Positions 24,031-25,287 of a DNA stretch of 25,287 nucleotides are shown piece by piece. The DNA is from an uncultured Duncaniella sp. (GTDB lineage Bacteria > Bacteroidota > Bacteroidia > Bacteroidales > Muribaculaceae). The stretch spans positions 1-25,287 of the forward strand of contig CAJTMJ010000046.1 of the NCBI GenBank assembly GCA_910577335.1. Reading direction: 5' to 3'. A model generated the notes under the pieces. The model was not told the DNA's origin. It worked only from the letters and a program-made list of their open reading frames with translations, and did not search any database. The position numbers and the translations under genes are program-made. Numbering within the stretch: position 1 is the first letter of the stretch; every line of letters starts with the position of its first letter.

Positions 24031-24191
24031 CATGCAAATGTAAGAATTATATTTTGATTACGCACAATAGAATTATGCTATTTAACATATTTTTGCACGT
24101 AAAATAGATGAAAATGGTGTTTTTTGCCATAAAACATGTGAACAAAAATGTATGTTAAGAAATGTTGACCAAATATTGATATTTTTTGTTG

Positions 24192-24199
24192 TATCTTTG
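24192..24199 (+). promoter_or_regulatory. -7 box for the HAD phosphatase gene
   Basis: TATCTTTG matches the TAnnTTTG consensus and ends eight bases before the ATG at 24208, so the transcript would have a leader of only a few nucleotides. No convincing TTTG lies 19-21 nt upstream; the nearest candidate, TTGA, is 23 nt away. The preceding 24060-24190 is AT-rich and holds nothing else I can support. Confidence 0.55.
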
Positions 24200-24207
24200 T
24201 AAATCAA

Positions 24208-25059
24208 ATGAAGAATATTTTGGAAAAACGGTTATTTATATCCGATATGGATGGCACTTTACTTGGAAGTGACAGTAAGGTAAGTGCGGAGAGCGCAGAG
24301 ATAATAAGCAGATTGTCGCATGAAGGGGCGATGATTACTGTTGCGACAGCCCGAACACCTGCCACGGTCGAGGTGCTGCTTGAAGACACATTCACATCGG
24401 TGCCCGCAATCGTGCTTACCGGTGCTGCCATGTGGGATCGAGAAAAACAACGTTATATAAAACCGGTGTTTCACATCCTACAGGCATTGCCTCCAATGAT
24501 GGATGTGTTTCATGAGAGCGGAATAAATCCATTTATATATGTGCTGGGCGATGACGGTATGCTTCGGGTTTATCATAATGGTGAGATGAACCGGCATGAG
24601 AGAAAGTTTTATGTAGAACGTCAGTATTTAGGGCTTAAGAAATTCATTCTTGATTCAAGTGAGGGCGAAGAGTGTCCTATTCCCGGTACTATATTGGTGT
24701 TTGCCATGGGGCATTATGGGTCTATAGAAAGTGTTGCTGAAAAGTTACGCATGGATTCCCGATTGTCGGTGTCATGCTATAGGGATATATTCAATCATGA
24801 TATTGCATATATAGAGGTGTTCGGAGCCGGGGTATCGAAGTCGGCGGCAGTGAAGAAGTTGGCTGAAATGGTTGGTGCCACTGCCATCACTGTCTATGGC
24901 GACAATCTGAACGACCTCTCCATGATGGAGATTGCCGATGACTCGGTGGCGGTTGCCAATGCTGTGCCTGCCGTGCTTGAGCGGGCTAATCGTCATATAG
25001 GTCCGAACACGGAATCATCGGTTGCACATGACATACAAAATGTTTATGAAAGTCGATGA
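24208..25059 (+). CDS. Cof-type HAD-IIB family hydrolase
   Basis: This 283-residue sugar-phosphate or nucleotide phosphatase of the haloacid dehalogenase superfamily has motif I DMDGTLL at 13-19, with D13 as nucleophile and D15 as acid/base. Motif II lies in TVATARTPA near 45-53, and motif IV is VYGDNLNDLSM near 230, followed by AVANAVPAVLERANRHIG. The inserted cap domain between motifs II and III is of the IIB kind (Cof/YbiV). Members act on various phosphorylated sugars and cofactors; the substrate cannot be told from sequence. It stands alone between the pyrE region and tRNA-Leu. Confidence 0.88.
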   Translation: MKNILEKRLFISDMDGTLLGSDSKVSAESAEIISRLSHEGAMITVATARTPATVEVLLEDTFTSVPAIVLTGAAMWDREKQRYIKPVFHILQALPPMMDVFHESGINPFIYVLGDDGMLRVYHNGEMNRHERKFYVERQYLGLKKFILDSSEGEECPIPGTILVFAMGHYGSIESVAEKLRMDSRLSVSCYRDIFNHDIAYIEVFGAGVSKSAAVKKLAEMVGATAITVYGDNLNDLSMMEIADDSVAVANAVPAVLERANRHIGPNTESSVAHDIQNVYESR

Positions 25060-25092
25060 ATAGCAATGCTTTAGGCTGAAAGATTAAATTTA

Positions 25093-25124
25093 TTTGGAGA
25101 ATTGACAAATTGTTATTAACTTTG
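25093..25124 (+). promoter_or_regulatory. Promoter of tRNA-Leu
   Basis: TTTG at 25093-25096, a 20-nt spacer, and TAACTTTG at 25117-25124 match both boxes of the Bacteroidetes promoter consensus perfectly. Transcription would begin near 25131, about 12 nt before the tRNA 5' end. Confidence 0.85.
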
Positions 25125-25142
25125 CACTCGCAAAATCATCCT

Positions 25143-25224
25143 GCGCACGTGGCGTAATTGGTAGCCGCGCTAGACTTAGGATCTAGTGTCTAACGACGTG
25201 GGGGTTCGAGTCCCTTCGTGCGCA
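25143..25224 (+). tRNA. tRNA-Leu (anticodon UAG)
   Basis: The 82-base cloverleaf has acceptor stem gcgcacg (25143-25149) pairing with cgtgcgc (25217-25223), discriminator A at 25224, and D-arm bases with aattggtagc. The anticodon stem is ctaga / tctag around the loop cttagga, giving anticodon TAG (UAG, reading CUA). A long variable arm (tgtctaacgacg) is typical of leucine tRNAs, and the T-arm is ggggg-ttcgagt-ccct. CCA is not encoded. Confidence 0.95.
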
Positions 25225-25287
25225 CAAAGAAATCAGAGGGTGTTGCAGAACTCCCTACAAAAAAATTAAGCAAAAGCCTCAACTTTC

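Overview
The window looks like chromosome of a Bacteroidota species of the order Bacteroidales. A Muribaculaceae-like or related gut lineage is my inference. The signs are several close matches to the Bacteroidetes promoter consensus (TTTG, 19-21 nt, TAnnTTTG), a GLPGLI-family protein, TonB-dependent receptors with a carboxypeptidase-regulatory-like N-terminal domain, a BtuG-type surface lipoprotein with an acidic stretch after the lipid cysteine, and few Shine-Dalgarno sequences.

Layout. (1) Positions 1-1425: the 3' part of a TPR/transmembrane/coiled-coil/LuxR-like-HTH regulator whose 5' end looks broken. (2) 1426-2517: two small secreted proteins, separated by intergenic DNA with a perfect 48-bp palindrome and other hairpins. 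(3) 2501-7129: two nucleotide-identical GLPGLI genes, the second followed by a TonB-dependent outer-membrane receptor and preceded by its own consensus promoter. (4) 7195-17290: a cobalamin-riboswitch-controlled operon of about 10 kb: btuB, a btuG-like lipoprotein, btuF, btuC, btuD, cobQ/cbiP, a CobD-type aminotransferase and cbiB. It is tightly packed, and every junction from btuF to cbiB overlaps. (5) 17271-20121 on the minus strand: a second cobamide operon (cobU, cobT, cobS, cobC) that converges on the first with a 20-bp overlap of coding sequence. Together (4) and (5) take up corrinoids and carry out the late steps of cobamide synthesis: amidation, aminopropanol attachment and nucleotide-loop assembly. 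No corrin-ring genes are in the window. (6) 20200-20391: a large nested foldback element. (7) 20477-22656: a PepSY-like secreted protein, then a cation/proton antiporter with an internal deletion (its last 26 codons survive after an in-frame TGA), then a lipoprotein with a Rieske-like but ligand-poor cysteine motif. (8) 22668-25287: an SRPBCC-like protein, pyrE, a likely small RNA with its own promoter and terminator, a Cof-type HAD phosphatase, and tRNA-Leu(UAG) with a perfect promoter. The last ~60 bases may be the edge of an insertion sequence.

The cobamide genes are well-known families and their assignments are secure. The less familiar items are the identical GLPGLI pair with its receptor and small cysteine-bearing exported protein, the start-adjacent helix in the riboswitch leader, the small RNA upstream of pyrE, the foldback element, and the antiporter deletion. 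I see no convincing wholly new multi-gene system.
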